Assembly: GCF_963678635.1 (NCBI RefSeq)
Contig: NW_026970622.1
Span: 1 to 53,895, forward strand
Direction of reading: 5' to 3'
DNA: 53,895 nucleotides
DNA from: Symsagittifera roscoffensis
Lineage: Eukaryota; Xenacoelomorpha; Acoela; Convolutidae
In this document: in pieces, positions 10,709 through 20,095 of the stretch
How the letters are laid out: every line of letters starts with the position of its first letter
Position numbering within the stretch: position 1 is the first letter of the stretch
Translations under genes and position numbers: made by a program
The notes under the pieces: generated by a model
Seen by the model: the letters and a program-made list of their open reading frames with translations, nothing else
Told to the model about the DNA's origin: nothing
Database searches by the model: none

Positions 10709-13278
10709 AACAGAGACTTGGAGGTGTACACGAACTCTGAATTCGCTACTATCATAATCTTGGCCTTCCTCATTTCTGCTTTCAATCCGCCATACCTTTG
10801 GGCATCACCATCTTGATTCACTAGTTTTGGGTATACTCTTTCCTTCACATGACCAGGGGGTGTCGTCAGCTGCCTGAATATCTTCACGTATTGTCCAATC
10901 GGCGCTCTCGTCGTCAGGAATCTTCCTGGTCTCTCTTCACGATTCCCCTCATCATCATTCAGCCTCACATCTTGCAATGGTCTCGCATTCACTGGTCCCT
11001 CTAAGTCAGCATATCTCAAGGCCGTCGTGGAGCTGAAATTTATGTTAGCGGCTATCAACCAGTCTACGCCGGTTATCGAGTACAATCTGCTGACGGATAG
11101 CGTCGCTCCATTCAGCATCCTCCTCGCATATTCGATGAAGCTTACCCTCTGGAGATCCAGCTTCATTAGCTCGTCTTTGTATATATGCCCGGGCGACGGT
11201 ATGGGTCTTGACCACATCAACGAGCCTCTGCTCGGACGTCTCTCCTCTCGACTGGTACTTGTCGTCTCCGATCTAGTGTCCGATCTAGTGTCCGATCTAG
11301 ACGTGCCGGCTGTCTCTTCGATTGGGTTGACAGGTCCTATTCTTCTCCTAGGATGGATGGTCCTCCTCATCGGCGCTTCTCCCAATCGATCTTGTACGTC
11401 TGTCCTCTGACCTGGTTCGCTGGAGCTTTGTTGCCTGTAGTTCGTGACGGCCGGGACCGTACCCAAGCGTGTTTCCAAGCTAGGAGGCACAAAGGTGGTA
11501 ATCACCGCGTCACTCACTATTCCTTCTTCCTTCAGCACTCCTGTGTCAAAGAGTTCTGCTTCCAGCTCGTCCAACCGCTCTTGGAATACTCGATTCAACC
11601 AAGCTTGTCCTTCGATACAGTCGAAGTGGATGCCGTCCGTGGTCAGTCTGGCCTGATCCATAGCTCTCAACTCATGTTCGATGTCCATGAGGATCATTCT
11701 TCCGGCGTTCCGACTTGCGAGGTTCCTCAAGATGTTATTCCACCTGACGACTCCCTCGTTGTGCCTCCTTCCTGATGCTGTCAGGCTTCTCGTATTCATT
11801 GGCACAGTGCAAACGGTCAGTACCGCGCAATTGAATTTCTGCCAGAGGGTAGTAAACAAACACACCATCATTGACTCCCATAGCGCTTCCTGCTCATCTG
11901 AACCTCTGGAGATGTCATTCTTCCCAACTAAGATCATCACATTGGGGATCCTCCCTGGATTCATCAGTTCCACCATTCGATATAACTGGGCTATTGTCGC
12001 GCCTCCAAAGGCCATCACCGTGGTGACCCATGAGGTCCTCAAATTCGACAGCACTCTGACCAAGCTGTCTCCCAGTATCAGATGAGATGTCCCGAGTGGT
12101 GGTTGCTGCAGGTTTACAGCCGGGCTCCAAGTCGCTCGATTGAAGCAGGCCCTCGGATCTGTCTCCGGAACTCCCGTGAAATTATATTTCAATTGATTAT
12201 TCTTTTGCACGTCTATTATGCGAGACACTTTCTTCGCTGGCATCTTCCGTATTCTTCTCTCTGGGGCCCTCGAGCTCCCCATGAGTGGTGTCACGTCACT
12301 TATCCCCTGCCTGATCACGGTCTGGGAGAGTCGTACTCTGCCCGTGTCGTCAATCGTTCCATAGGGTGCAGTCACCCCGGAACCTGGCGCATTCTTGTTA
12401 GCGACCAGTCGCCCAGCTGTCTCTATCAGCTTCTTCACTGTCTGTTCCACGACGGGGTCACCCAAGGTGTCACTAGGATCCGGGGTTGTTACTCGATTTG
12501 TCTCTGCTGGGAGCCGTGTCTCCGTTGTTTGACTCATTTCTCGAGGCGTCAAGAGCTCCATCGTGGACTGCCCACGAGGAATATCCCTTGCAGGTATCAC
12601 TTTCTCCACGGCCGTTGTCAACGCCATCTGTTCCGATCGCTCTTTGTAGTCCTGCCTCAAGCGCTTTTTGTTGCAGTCTTCAAACAACTTTCTCCACATG
12701 TCTCGATCTTCCTCCATCTGGAGCATACTTTTGGTCATCTCGTCCAGCTCCTTCTTCGTACTTTTCAGTTCATCGTTCATCTCATCCAGATCTTGCATGG
12801 TTTGGTTCGTCTGAACCTTCTGTCCTACTTTCGCCCTTTTTGGTGGCACAGCTGCTCTCAGTGGTGAACCAGACGAGGTCGCCTCGCTGTTCATCTCCCG
12901 GTGCATTCTCGTCAGCCCAGGTTTGGGCTTGGAGGGCATTGGCATCTCACCTGGTTGGTAGGTCCTAGAACTTCCCAGTCCAGGCTCATTCGGCAAGTCA
13001 CTCCCTGAGAGAGCCCCGTTTCTCCACCTCATCAATCTCATGTTCGGGCGGTCTAGTACTCCCCTTTCTCCATATGCTGCCATCAACAGGAGTTCCGTGG
13101 GGCGGTCCCCACGGTGGTCATGCCCCAAGATGTTGATCAGGGCGGTCAGCAACATGACTACCTCTGGGTCCTCCAGAGCGAAGTCCCGATCGATCAGCCG
13201 ACGATAGATCGCATCTATCATCGGTCCTACATATGCCTCTGCCAGGTCCATCAATTCATCTAAGTTGAAATTGTCCAT
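10621..13278 (-). CDS. Second polyprotein, N-terminal part with SGNH/GDSL hydrolase domain
   Basis: The best start is the ATG at 13278 (MDNFNLDELMDLAEAYVG). Open sequence extends 13 codons further upstream without an ATG. Counting from 13317, a coiled coil lies near 172-225 and an SGNH fold near 411-590. All four signature blocks are present: ILGDS (nucleophile Ser near 418), a Gly block MAFGGATIAQL, VGKND near 464-468, and TTDGIHFD with Asp 561 and His 564. This predicts an active esterase or lipase-type hydrolase. A Ser/Arg/Thr linker follows, with a small repeat from a 12-bp tandem at 11270-11305. The frame ends at a copy-specific frameshift near 10640. Esterase domains are known in ORF1 of some non-LTR elements, but are unexpected after pol in a Ty3/gypsy type. 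Confidence 0.8.
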   Translation of the reverse strand: MDNFNLDELMDLAEAYVGPMIDAIYRRLIDRDFALEDPEVVMLLTALINILGHDHRGDRPTELLLMAAYGERGVLDRPNMRLMRWRNGALSGSDLPNEPGLGSSRTYQPGEMPMPSKPKPGLTRMHREMNSEATSSGSPLRAAVPPKRAKVGQKVQTNQTMQDLDEMNDELKSTKKELDEMTKSMLQMEEDRDMWRKLFEDCNKKRLRQDYKERSEQMALTTAVEKVIPARDIPRGQSTMELLTPREMSQTTETRLPAETNRVTTPDPSDTLGDPVVEQTVKKLIETAGRLVANKNAPGSGVTAPYGTIDDTGRVRLSQTVIRQGISDVTPLMGSSRAPERRIRKMPAKKVSRIIDVQKNNQLKYNFTGVPETDPRACFNRATWSPAVNLQQPPLGTSHLILGDSLVRVLSNLRTSWVTTVMAFGGATIAQLYRMVELMNPGRIPNVMILVGKNDISRGSDEQEALWESMMVCLFTTLWQKFNCAVLTVCTVPMNTRSLTASGRRHNEGVVRWNNILRNLASRNAGRMILMDIEHELRAMDQARLTTDGIHFDCIEGQAWLNRVFQERLDELEAELFDTGVLKEEGIVSDAVITTFVPPSLETRLGTVPAVTNYRQQSSSEPGQRTDVQDRLGEAPMRRTIHPRRRIGPVNPIEETAGTSRSDTRSDTRSETTSTSREERRPSRGSLMWSRPIPSPGHIYKDELMKLDLQRVSFIEYARRMLNGATLSVSRLYSITGVDWLIAANINFSSTTALRYADLEGPVNARPLQDVRLNDDEGNREERPGRFLTTRAPIGQYVKIFRQLTTPPGHVKERVYPKLVNQDGDAQRYGGLKAEMRKAKIMIVANSEFVYTSKSLFWPDVIMLAAVGLDLLQSISIGGCKGRRI

Positions 13279-13679
13279 ACTGTTCTTCAGGTTTGATTTG
13301 ATTCGATTCGATTCCAAGGTTTTGACTCAAGTGAGTAATTAAATGATCAATCAGGATCTAGAAAAGAAGTCACAAATATCACACTTGTCAGTTTCACCTT
13401 AACATATATCGTTAAAATTTGCTTAAAAACAGTTCAGATAAAAAGATATTTTATCCTAAAATTTATTAAAATCAATCGGTCTCTAAAATTTTGGAATTCG
13501 ACCTAAGATTGGACAGTCCAAACTTTGGATCTATTCCTAAGATTGTCATTCAGTTGTTCATGGTCACTAACCCCTACTTATCCATGATATTAATAACCTA
13601 ACACATAACATAACATAACATAACATTACACATATTACATACAACTTAGTCTTTGGCCTAACACCCTCTCGCACGTCAC
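13279..13679 (-). other. Gap between pol-macro and the SGNH polyprotein
   Basis: This is an AT-rich 400-bp spacer with no conserved ORF. In element sense it ends with a pyrimidine tract and AG (CTTCTTTTCTAG, AG at 13359-13358) about 80 bases before the SGNH ATG, a good candidate 3' splice site. A small pentanucleotide microsatellite (ACATA/ATAAC, about five units) lies near 13601-13630. Copy 2 has lost this region. Confidence 0.5.
13358..13375 (-). promoter_or_regulatory. Candidate 3' splice site before the SGNH ORF
   Basis: The minus strand reads TTGTGACTTCTTTTCTAG, then ATCC. The polypyrimidine run ending in TAG fits a metazoan splice acceptor and would allow a spliced subgenomic mRNA for the second polyprotein, as retroviruses do for env. 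No donor has been verified. Confidence 0.35.
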
Positions 13680-14524
13680 TCAGGCTATAATTAAATAATA
13701 TCTCTTATGTAGATATACTTGTATATTCGTATCAGAGAATATCACGTGCACAAGCGCGTACAATTCCCGAGGATGCAGTCTTCCTCTGTTTGGATCGTAC
13801 ACTGGAAGCGAGAGCTCCTTCACGTCCATTTCCACAAGGAAGTCCCTCAGCCTCGTCAAGGACAAGACTAGGTTCTCCGGGTCCACGTGCTGCTTCTCCG
13901 TCGCCCTCGTTACCAGGAAGCATAAGTATTTTCCCGGTATCTGCGACGCCGCCGGAGGTAAGGCTGCTACGCCCCCTACTCCTGGTCGTTGCTTCCACAG
14001 GAACTCTATGTTTTTATATTCTCTCCTTTAAAATCTGCCGCTAACGCTGTCCTAAAACTCATGTCTGCCGTGACAGCTATCGCGCATGTTCTATTTGTGA
14101 GTATAAAATCACTGTCTGTTAGTATTATGTTACTTGAATATTCATTTGGTAAGTTAAAATATGACTCAACTACCCTGCCTATGTCAGGTTTCTTAGGTTC
14201 TTCGCCTGTTTCTGCTTCTAAGTCTCCTGTTTCTCTTGCTACTCTTAATTTTTTTATTTTCAGGTTTTCAGTGTGGGTAAGTCCTACCCCCACTCCCCGG
14301 ACAAAAATATCCATCGACGTCCCCGTCGATTGCATACCGGGTATCAAGTCGAGGTTAGAAGCTGGAATGAGTAGTCGTCCTTCCTGGGCAGCCCAGGAAG
14401 AATCATCTCGTTCGGTCTTGATGTATTTCATGCTTTCACGATCTACGTCTTGAATCGTGACACTGGTCTCCTCAGGATCCGAGGTTGTTTCATTCAGCCA
14501 CTCTAAGACACGCAGGTTCGTCAA
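13680..14524 (-). pseudogene. Macro-domain-like (ADP-ribose-binding) region at the end of pol
   Basis: The first part (14524-14006) is open in the same frame as pol. The two are separated only by TAG (14579-14581) and TAA (about 14533-14531), and the codons between the two stops still read as acidic protein. The frame shifts by one near an A5 run at 14010-14016 and then runs open to 13680. Across the shift, by eye, the product follows the TARG1/ALC1-type macro fold: strand IILTDSDFIL, CAIAVTADMSFRTALAADF, then GKYLCFLVTRATEK, PENLVLSLTRLRDFL, VKELSLPVYDP and DTNIQVYLH. The catalytic Lys and Asp of TARG1 appear as Arg and Gly here, so it may bind rather than cleave ADP-ribose. The first in-frame ATG is at 14431. 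Copy 2 has lost it. Confidence 0.66.
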
Positions 14525-14578
14525 ATTTTATTCATATGACTGCTGTTGCTCGTCGTCGAATTCTACCTCGGGTTTCGA

Positions 14579-17500
14579 CTAGTCGTCAACCCACTCATCG
14601 TCGTGATCATCGACTATGTCAATGTCTTGTGACACAGTTATTTCCTCTAGACCCACTACTTCCTCCAATATCTTCTTCAGATCTATCCTATCCACTACAA
14701 AGTCGTCACCGTAAGGATTGTATTTCTTTCTTGGTCTCGTCCCGTCCTTCTGACGAGTCTGTACCGTGATCGGAAGATCCGGTTCCAAGTTCTTGGGAAC
14801 TTCTGTCTGTTCGGGATCCTGCCACTCTTCCTCTGCGTAGGGTAAGGTTTCATCGTCCGCTTCGATCTCCTCGTTTGGATCCAGGTCCAGCGGTGTATCC
14901 GTACCTTCCTCTACGACTTCGTTTCCATCGTTCTTCTCCCTGGTGCCCTTTTCATTGACCTCACAAGCAGGATTCATCATTAGATAATCCCCTTCTTCCA
15001 TGTCTGCAGGTATACACCAGTCTTCTGTCGATGGATTGTGTGGCTTGATGATCTCGTAGTGGGCGGCTCGGCCAGTACTCAGTCTATAAAAGCGTCCCTC
15101 CTGGTGCACCTCTGTAATCATGAAGGGTCCCCTCCACTTCTTTAGGAGCTTTTTTGTCCCTTTAGGTGGTATAACTTTCTGAAATACCCATACGTAGTCT
15201 CCCACCGAGTAAGCCTTTGCACCAGCTGCTTTCTTGTTGAATCTTTTCCTCTGCCTTGCCTGTGCCTGCTGAGTATTTCGTCTGCACAAATCGTTCAACT
15301 CCTGTTGGCGTCTGATCACATCCCTCACGTAGACCTGTGGGGACGTTTTCTTTCCCTCATACTCTGGGTAGAAGAAGGTTAAGGGTGAGGACTTTTCGTG
15401 TCCAGTTAGCATCATGTGTGGACTGACTCCAGTGGTGGAGTGTTGCGTGCTGTTATATGCTCCCATCACCTGTGGAAGGTATCTGTCCCAATCGGTCATG
15501 TACCTGGAACAATACACTCTCAGCATCGACACTAACGTCCTATTCTGTCTTTCCACTAAGCCATTCGTCTGAGGGTGGTATGTCGTGGAGTGAGCCTGAG
15601 CGACCTGTGAGCGTCTCATAAGCTCTTTCGTAAGCTCTCCTACGAAATCTGGTCCATTATCCGATTGAAACGTCATCGGACAACCATGTCTTGCTATCCA
15701 CGTATTGATCAGGTGGTCGCATGTCTCTTCCGCCGAGGCAGTTATGCAGGGCACGGCCTCTGCATAATTCGTAAAATGATCTATCATGACCAGCACCTGA
15801 TTATAACCATTGCCTGTCATGCATATCTTTTGGTGATCTATCTGCACCACCTCGTTGAATTCAGACGACTCGATCGACTGTAAAGGAAATCGCAACTTCC
15901 TTGGATTTTTGACCTGCTGGCATAACAGACATGCAGTTACCCACTTCTCGCATGCCTTTTTCATTCCAGGCCACTCAAAGCGCTTCAGTATCCTCTGATA
16001 TACTTTGTCGATCCCCTGATGGCCCATCTGATCATGTGACCTGAATAGTAGTTCTGTCTGATAGAGTTGCAGTAACACTATCGCGTTATACTTGTATAGG
16101 ACTCTGCCTTCCTCTCTTCTTTTGCAAGCCACGATCCCGTCCTTGTTCAAATATAACCTCCTTTCCTTCTGCATGAAGTATTGTCTCAGGATGCGATAAC
16201 TATCTTCCTCGAGGTCCCCTTTATCCGGAGAACCATTCTCGATCCACCTTTTCAGGTTGCTTGTCATGCGATCATTTCTCTGCGCCCTGAGAAGATCCGA
16301 GAGTCTGTATCTCGCCTTCAAGTACGTCTTCATGACCCTCATCTGACTATTCAGCTCATTAGGCTGGTGTGTGTCTTCTTCCATCTTAACGCACCAAATC
16401 TTCGCCAACGGCTGTGTTTCTTGTTTAAACGGCTGAAGATCAGTCCTGACTACCTCTTTCTGCGGCAACAGACTTATCGAACGTTTCGATACCGCTATCG
16501 TCTCCAAGTCATCCGCTGCGTTGTCAAAGACTCTTTCGCTTGGTATAAGGTAGCGATCGCTGTCAGGATCCTGGTACACCTCTTTGTCCAGGTCCCTTGC
16601 CCGAGTTTCCACTAGTAGCGTGTGTATCGCTAGTTCTGACAGTTCTGACCCCGAGCTCGGGTTCCTATCTGAATAGGTGTCCATTCCTGAGTTTCGGGAA
16701 TTATCATCCGTCGAAGAGGTTGTACTGGAGACTGCACGCTCCTCCAGATCATGTCTGTGCCTTCTTCGCATCCATCTGAAATCCCCGGACAAAACCTTGT
16801 TATCTAGGTCCTGTTTCTCATCAGGAATTTTCTCGTCTATCTCAGACTCCCTGGACAAATAGTCTTGCAGCAGATTTTGTTCTACCTTTTCATCTTCCTT
16901 ATCCTGGTCCACAAAGGTGACGGTTTTCCTTCGCTTGCTGCTCCCCTGTTCCTTCTGTCCGTAAGAAGTACTGGTTAAAATCTCGTGGGGTATTGAGGAT
17001 ACTAGTTGCTGAACTATTGTCCTACAATCGCTCTCGTTCTCTGCGTGCTGTCGTCTGGACGGCATGATCTTCACCTTCTCACTGACTGTTAGCGATGCCA
17101 CTGCTGCTGTCCACTCGGGGTCATCTCTGGTCTCTTCTCTTTCTAACAATCCACCCAGCATCCGCATCACTTGCGGTGTGACCTGCACCGTTTTATCCAA
17201 TAGTGAGAGGCTGTTTATGTTCATGCGAGAGAGTTCTTGCTGGACCAGATTCGAGCGCAGCAACAGATCCAAGAGGACCGGGTCCTCCTTGGATATGATC
17301 ATTATCTCGGCTGCTTTCTCTACAGGTAACTCAGGATGCCCTGGAATTGGATGTCCAGACTTATCCAACCATCTCGTTAAGGGAAGCGCTTCATAAGTTT
17401 CTTTGTCCAAAAACGAGAATCCCTCCTTTATTTCCGCCTGATTGGCCTGCTTCTGCTCCAATCTTTCATAGAACTCAGTTTTCTTGCTGAGGCTGCCAGC

Positions 17501-18418
17501 ATTCTGGTGTTTATCACGCATCCTATGTTCGATTATCATATGGTAGCCATCCAATCTGACTATCCATCTACCAATATAACTCTGATCCATCGAGTAGGTC
17601 TTCAACCAGGATAACGCTCTGTTGTCCACGCGTAACTTGAAGGGAGCGCTCCCCAAGTATGCACGGTACTTTTCCACGAAGGTGACTACTGCAAACATTT
17701 CTGCCTTTGGTGCGCCGTATTTCATCTCTGTGTCACTCAAGACCTTGCTGCCGTATGCAATGGGACGGAGAACTGTTCTTCCGTTCGATTCTTGCTCTTG
17801 ATGTAAGATTCCTGAGATGGCCACTACTGATGCGTCTGTGTCAAGAACATACATGCCCTTTTCTGTAGGCATGCCCAGCACTGGCGCTTCGCACAGTTCC
17901 CGCTTTATGTTCTCGAAAGCAACCTGTGCCTCATCGTTCCATTCGAACTTTTTCCCCTTGTTGCGCATCAGCTTCTGCATCGGATACACCTTCTCCGCAT
18001 ATCCTTTTATGAGTTCCCGGTAGTAATTGGCAAACCCTAGGAAGCTCAGGAGCTGTGTGTCCGTTCTGGGAGCTTTCCATGTCAACACTGCTTCCACTGC
18101 TTCCGGGTCCGGCCTCACACCATGCCTATCCACCATTCTTCCTAGGTACTTTATCGAATCCCTAAGGATTTCACATTTCGATGGTTTGCACTTCAATCCT
18201 GCTCTTTTCATGCATCCAAAGACCTCATCGAGCCTATCAATGTGGTCTATGTGGTCTTCCAGGGTCGGTGTCGCTATGACAACGTCATCCACATCACGAG
18301 ATTCCCGTACTTCTTGGTCACTCTCGTCAAAGCCTGAGCCATCAGTCTTTGAAAAGTGGCCGTTGCATTGCAGAAGCCAAAGGGCATCCTCTTCCACTGG
18401 TACAATCCCAATTCGCAC
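14579..18418 (-). pseudogene. Pol, RT C-terminal part, RNase H and integrase
   Basis: The first ~42 codons are out of frame; true pol begins at VDDVVIATPT. The RT thumb and connection follow, then RNase H with DTDAS near 193, Glu 240 and Asp 265. The last carboxylate of the usual HxNADxLS motif is Gly here (HQNAGSLSKK, 308). An unusually long, charged, low-complexity spacer (about 320-760) precedes the integrase. The zinc-binding part has H795, H800, C830 and C833; the catalytic triad is D861 (VQIDHQK), D920 (FQSDNGPDF) and E956 (TNGLVERQNR). A GPY/F-type module (KKWRGPFMITEV, near 1094) marks a Ty3/gypsy integrase. An acidic tail of about 150 residues leads toward the macro region. No chromodomain is seen. 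Confidence 0.88.
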
Positions 18419-18462
18419 GCGAATCCAGTTTTCTCTCTATCCTTCTTCCGCAGAGGGACCTG

Positions 18463-19344
18463 CTAGAAAGCAGAACCCAAGTCCAATGTGGTGAAGAACT
18501 TGGCATTACCAAGCTTAGAGAGGCTCTCGTCTATCCGCGGTATCGGGTACGCATCTTTGATTGTTACCGCGTTCAAGTAACGAAAGTCGCAACAAAATCT
18601 AAGCTGCCCCCTTTTCTTTTTCGCCATTACCACCCCGCAAGCCCATGGCGATTTCGAGGGTTCTATCATGTCGTATTCAAGCAACATTTCTATTTCCGCT
18701 CGGCACGCTTCCGATTTGTGTGGCACCATTCGCCTTTGGCCTTCCCTATGGGGAACGGCGCCCTCTTCTAGTTCGATTTCGTGTTCGACGAAATTACAGC
18801 AACCGATATCCGCCTTGTGTTTTGAAAATACATCTGTTTTCCGATTTAGGAGGTCCCGCAATTTTTCGAAATCTCCCTCACCTATTTTCCCTTTTAAATG
18901 TTCTATCTCTGGCAAAACCGGTTTGTCAGATTCTAGTTCATATGACGAGGGGCGTTCCGGAAAATTCGAGCAGCTTGATAAGCCATCGTCCGTTTCGGAT
19001 TTCATTGAAAACAATTTATGAATAGATTTTAATTCATTAATCCTCTTTAAAATTTTTTCTTTAGTGGCATGATAAGGACAGTCTTTCACACTATGTTTCT
19101 TCAAGTTTTGTGTCTCCTCATAGTCGGTCCTCATCGGCAAAGCGTAGCCAAGCTTCTTTCCACGCTGGATTGAAACCGTGGTGTCCAGTGTGTTCAACAA
19201 CACACTGACACACAGTCCGTTTCGCGTTACCGAGAAGCTCCGGCCTAAAATCACCGAAATCTGACTATTTGGATTCGGTATTAAGCAAACCTGTTTACTA
19301 TCACTTAACGAATTCAAATTTCTCATCCTAAAAGTTGCTACCAC
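18463..19344 (-). pseudogene. Pol, RT N-terminal part
   Basis: This carries the RT palm start: LRFCCDFRYLNAVT, PIPRIDESL, and motif A FFTTLDLGSAF. An in-frame TAG at 18463-18465 replaces the Trp usual after SAF in this family. In-frame RT protein continues after it to about 18290, where a small deletion removes the Tyr of the catalytic YxDD box and shifts the frame into the downstream ORF. Upstream, the frame is offset from protease by one T in a homopolymer (T8 here, T7 in copy 2, which reads through). RT in copy 1 is therefore dead. Confidence 0.85.
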
Positions 19345-19372
19345 AGCTTGTCCTGGCTGTAGTTTTACCTTT

Positions 19373-20077
19373 CTATCTAAAAAAAATTGGTACCTTGTTT
19401 TCGTCTGTTATTATCCTAATAATTGGTCTCTTAACATACTTCCGGTCCGGGTTTCTAATCCGTATCAGACCGTTGTTCAAGTCAATCATCACGTCAAAAT
19501 TCCTGACAAAATCTCTGCCCAAGATGAATTGGTCGGCGTCGTCCAAATTCTCTACCACCAGGAAGCTCATCCAAAGATCCCGTCCTCCTATGTGGAGGAC
19601 CGTTATTGGTGTTCTTCCGGCTACGTAGTTAGCTCCTCGATTGGCGGCGGCCAGTCGGAGATTCGTTGGAATTAGATCTTCCCGCGTGAAGCCCATTCTT
19701 TCCCAAGTTTTTATCGGCATCAAACTCACTACCGCTCCTGTGTCCAGAAGCCCTGTGACTCCGATTTTTGTTCCGTTGGTGTCGAGCAGATGTGCGGTCA
19801 CATCTGCTTCATACCCAATGTGTACTGCGTCTTGTTCCATCATGGCGTCATGGCCTATCCTGCGGACTTTGAGTTCCTCTTCACCCAAATAGATTTGCTC
19901 CATTTGGTCATCATCTGTTGTTACATAAGTCCTGGTGTAGATACTGATTCCATCCACGTTCAGCATCACTTGATACGGCCCATAGACCTCTAGGTAGCGT
20001 CCATGAAGTTTCTTCATGCGAGGGCCACCCGTCGTTAGTAGTGCTCGGACGGCTCTCGACTCGGTGCGTGGCTCCAC
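19373..20077 (-). pseudogene. Retroviral-type aspartic protease
   Basis: It processes the gag-pol precursor. The active site GLLDTGAVVSLMP is near residue 112 and the ILGRDF block lies in the C-terminal part. It lies in the same frame as the capsid region, separated by one TAA (20098-20096). Copy 2 has TAT (Tyr) at that place, so gag and protease were one frame and the stop is secondary. At the downstream end a T8 homopolymer brings a stop (copy 2 has T7). Confidence 0.85.
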
Positions 20078-20095
20078 CTGCCTCAGATAATCCGC

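Noticed and set aside
4409-13278. Second polyprotein as a retroviral envelope
   Set aside because: No signal peptide, no fusion peptide, no C-terminal transmembrane anchor and no furin-type site are visible. An SGNH domain is present instead.
14579-14990. Chromodomain at the integrase C-terminus
   Set aside because: The acidic tail after the GPF module lacks the aromatic cage and strand pattern I would expect.
19373-19395. T8 run at the protease-RT boundary as a programmed -1 frameshift site
   Set aside because: Reaching the RT frame needs +1, not -1; a -1 slip meets TAG at once. Copy 2 has T7 and reads in frame, so this is a simple homopolymer indel.
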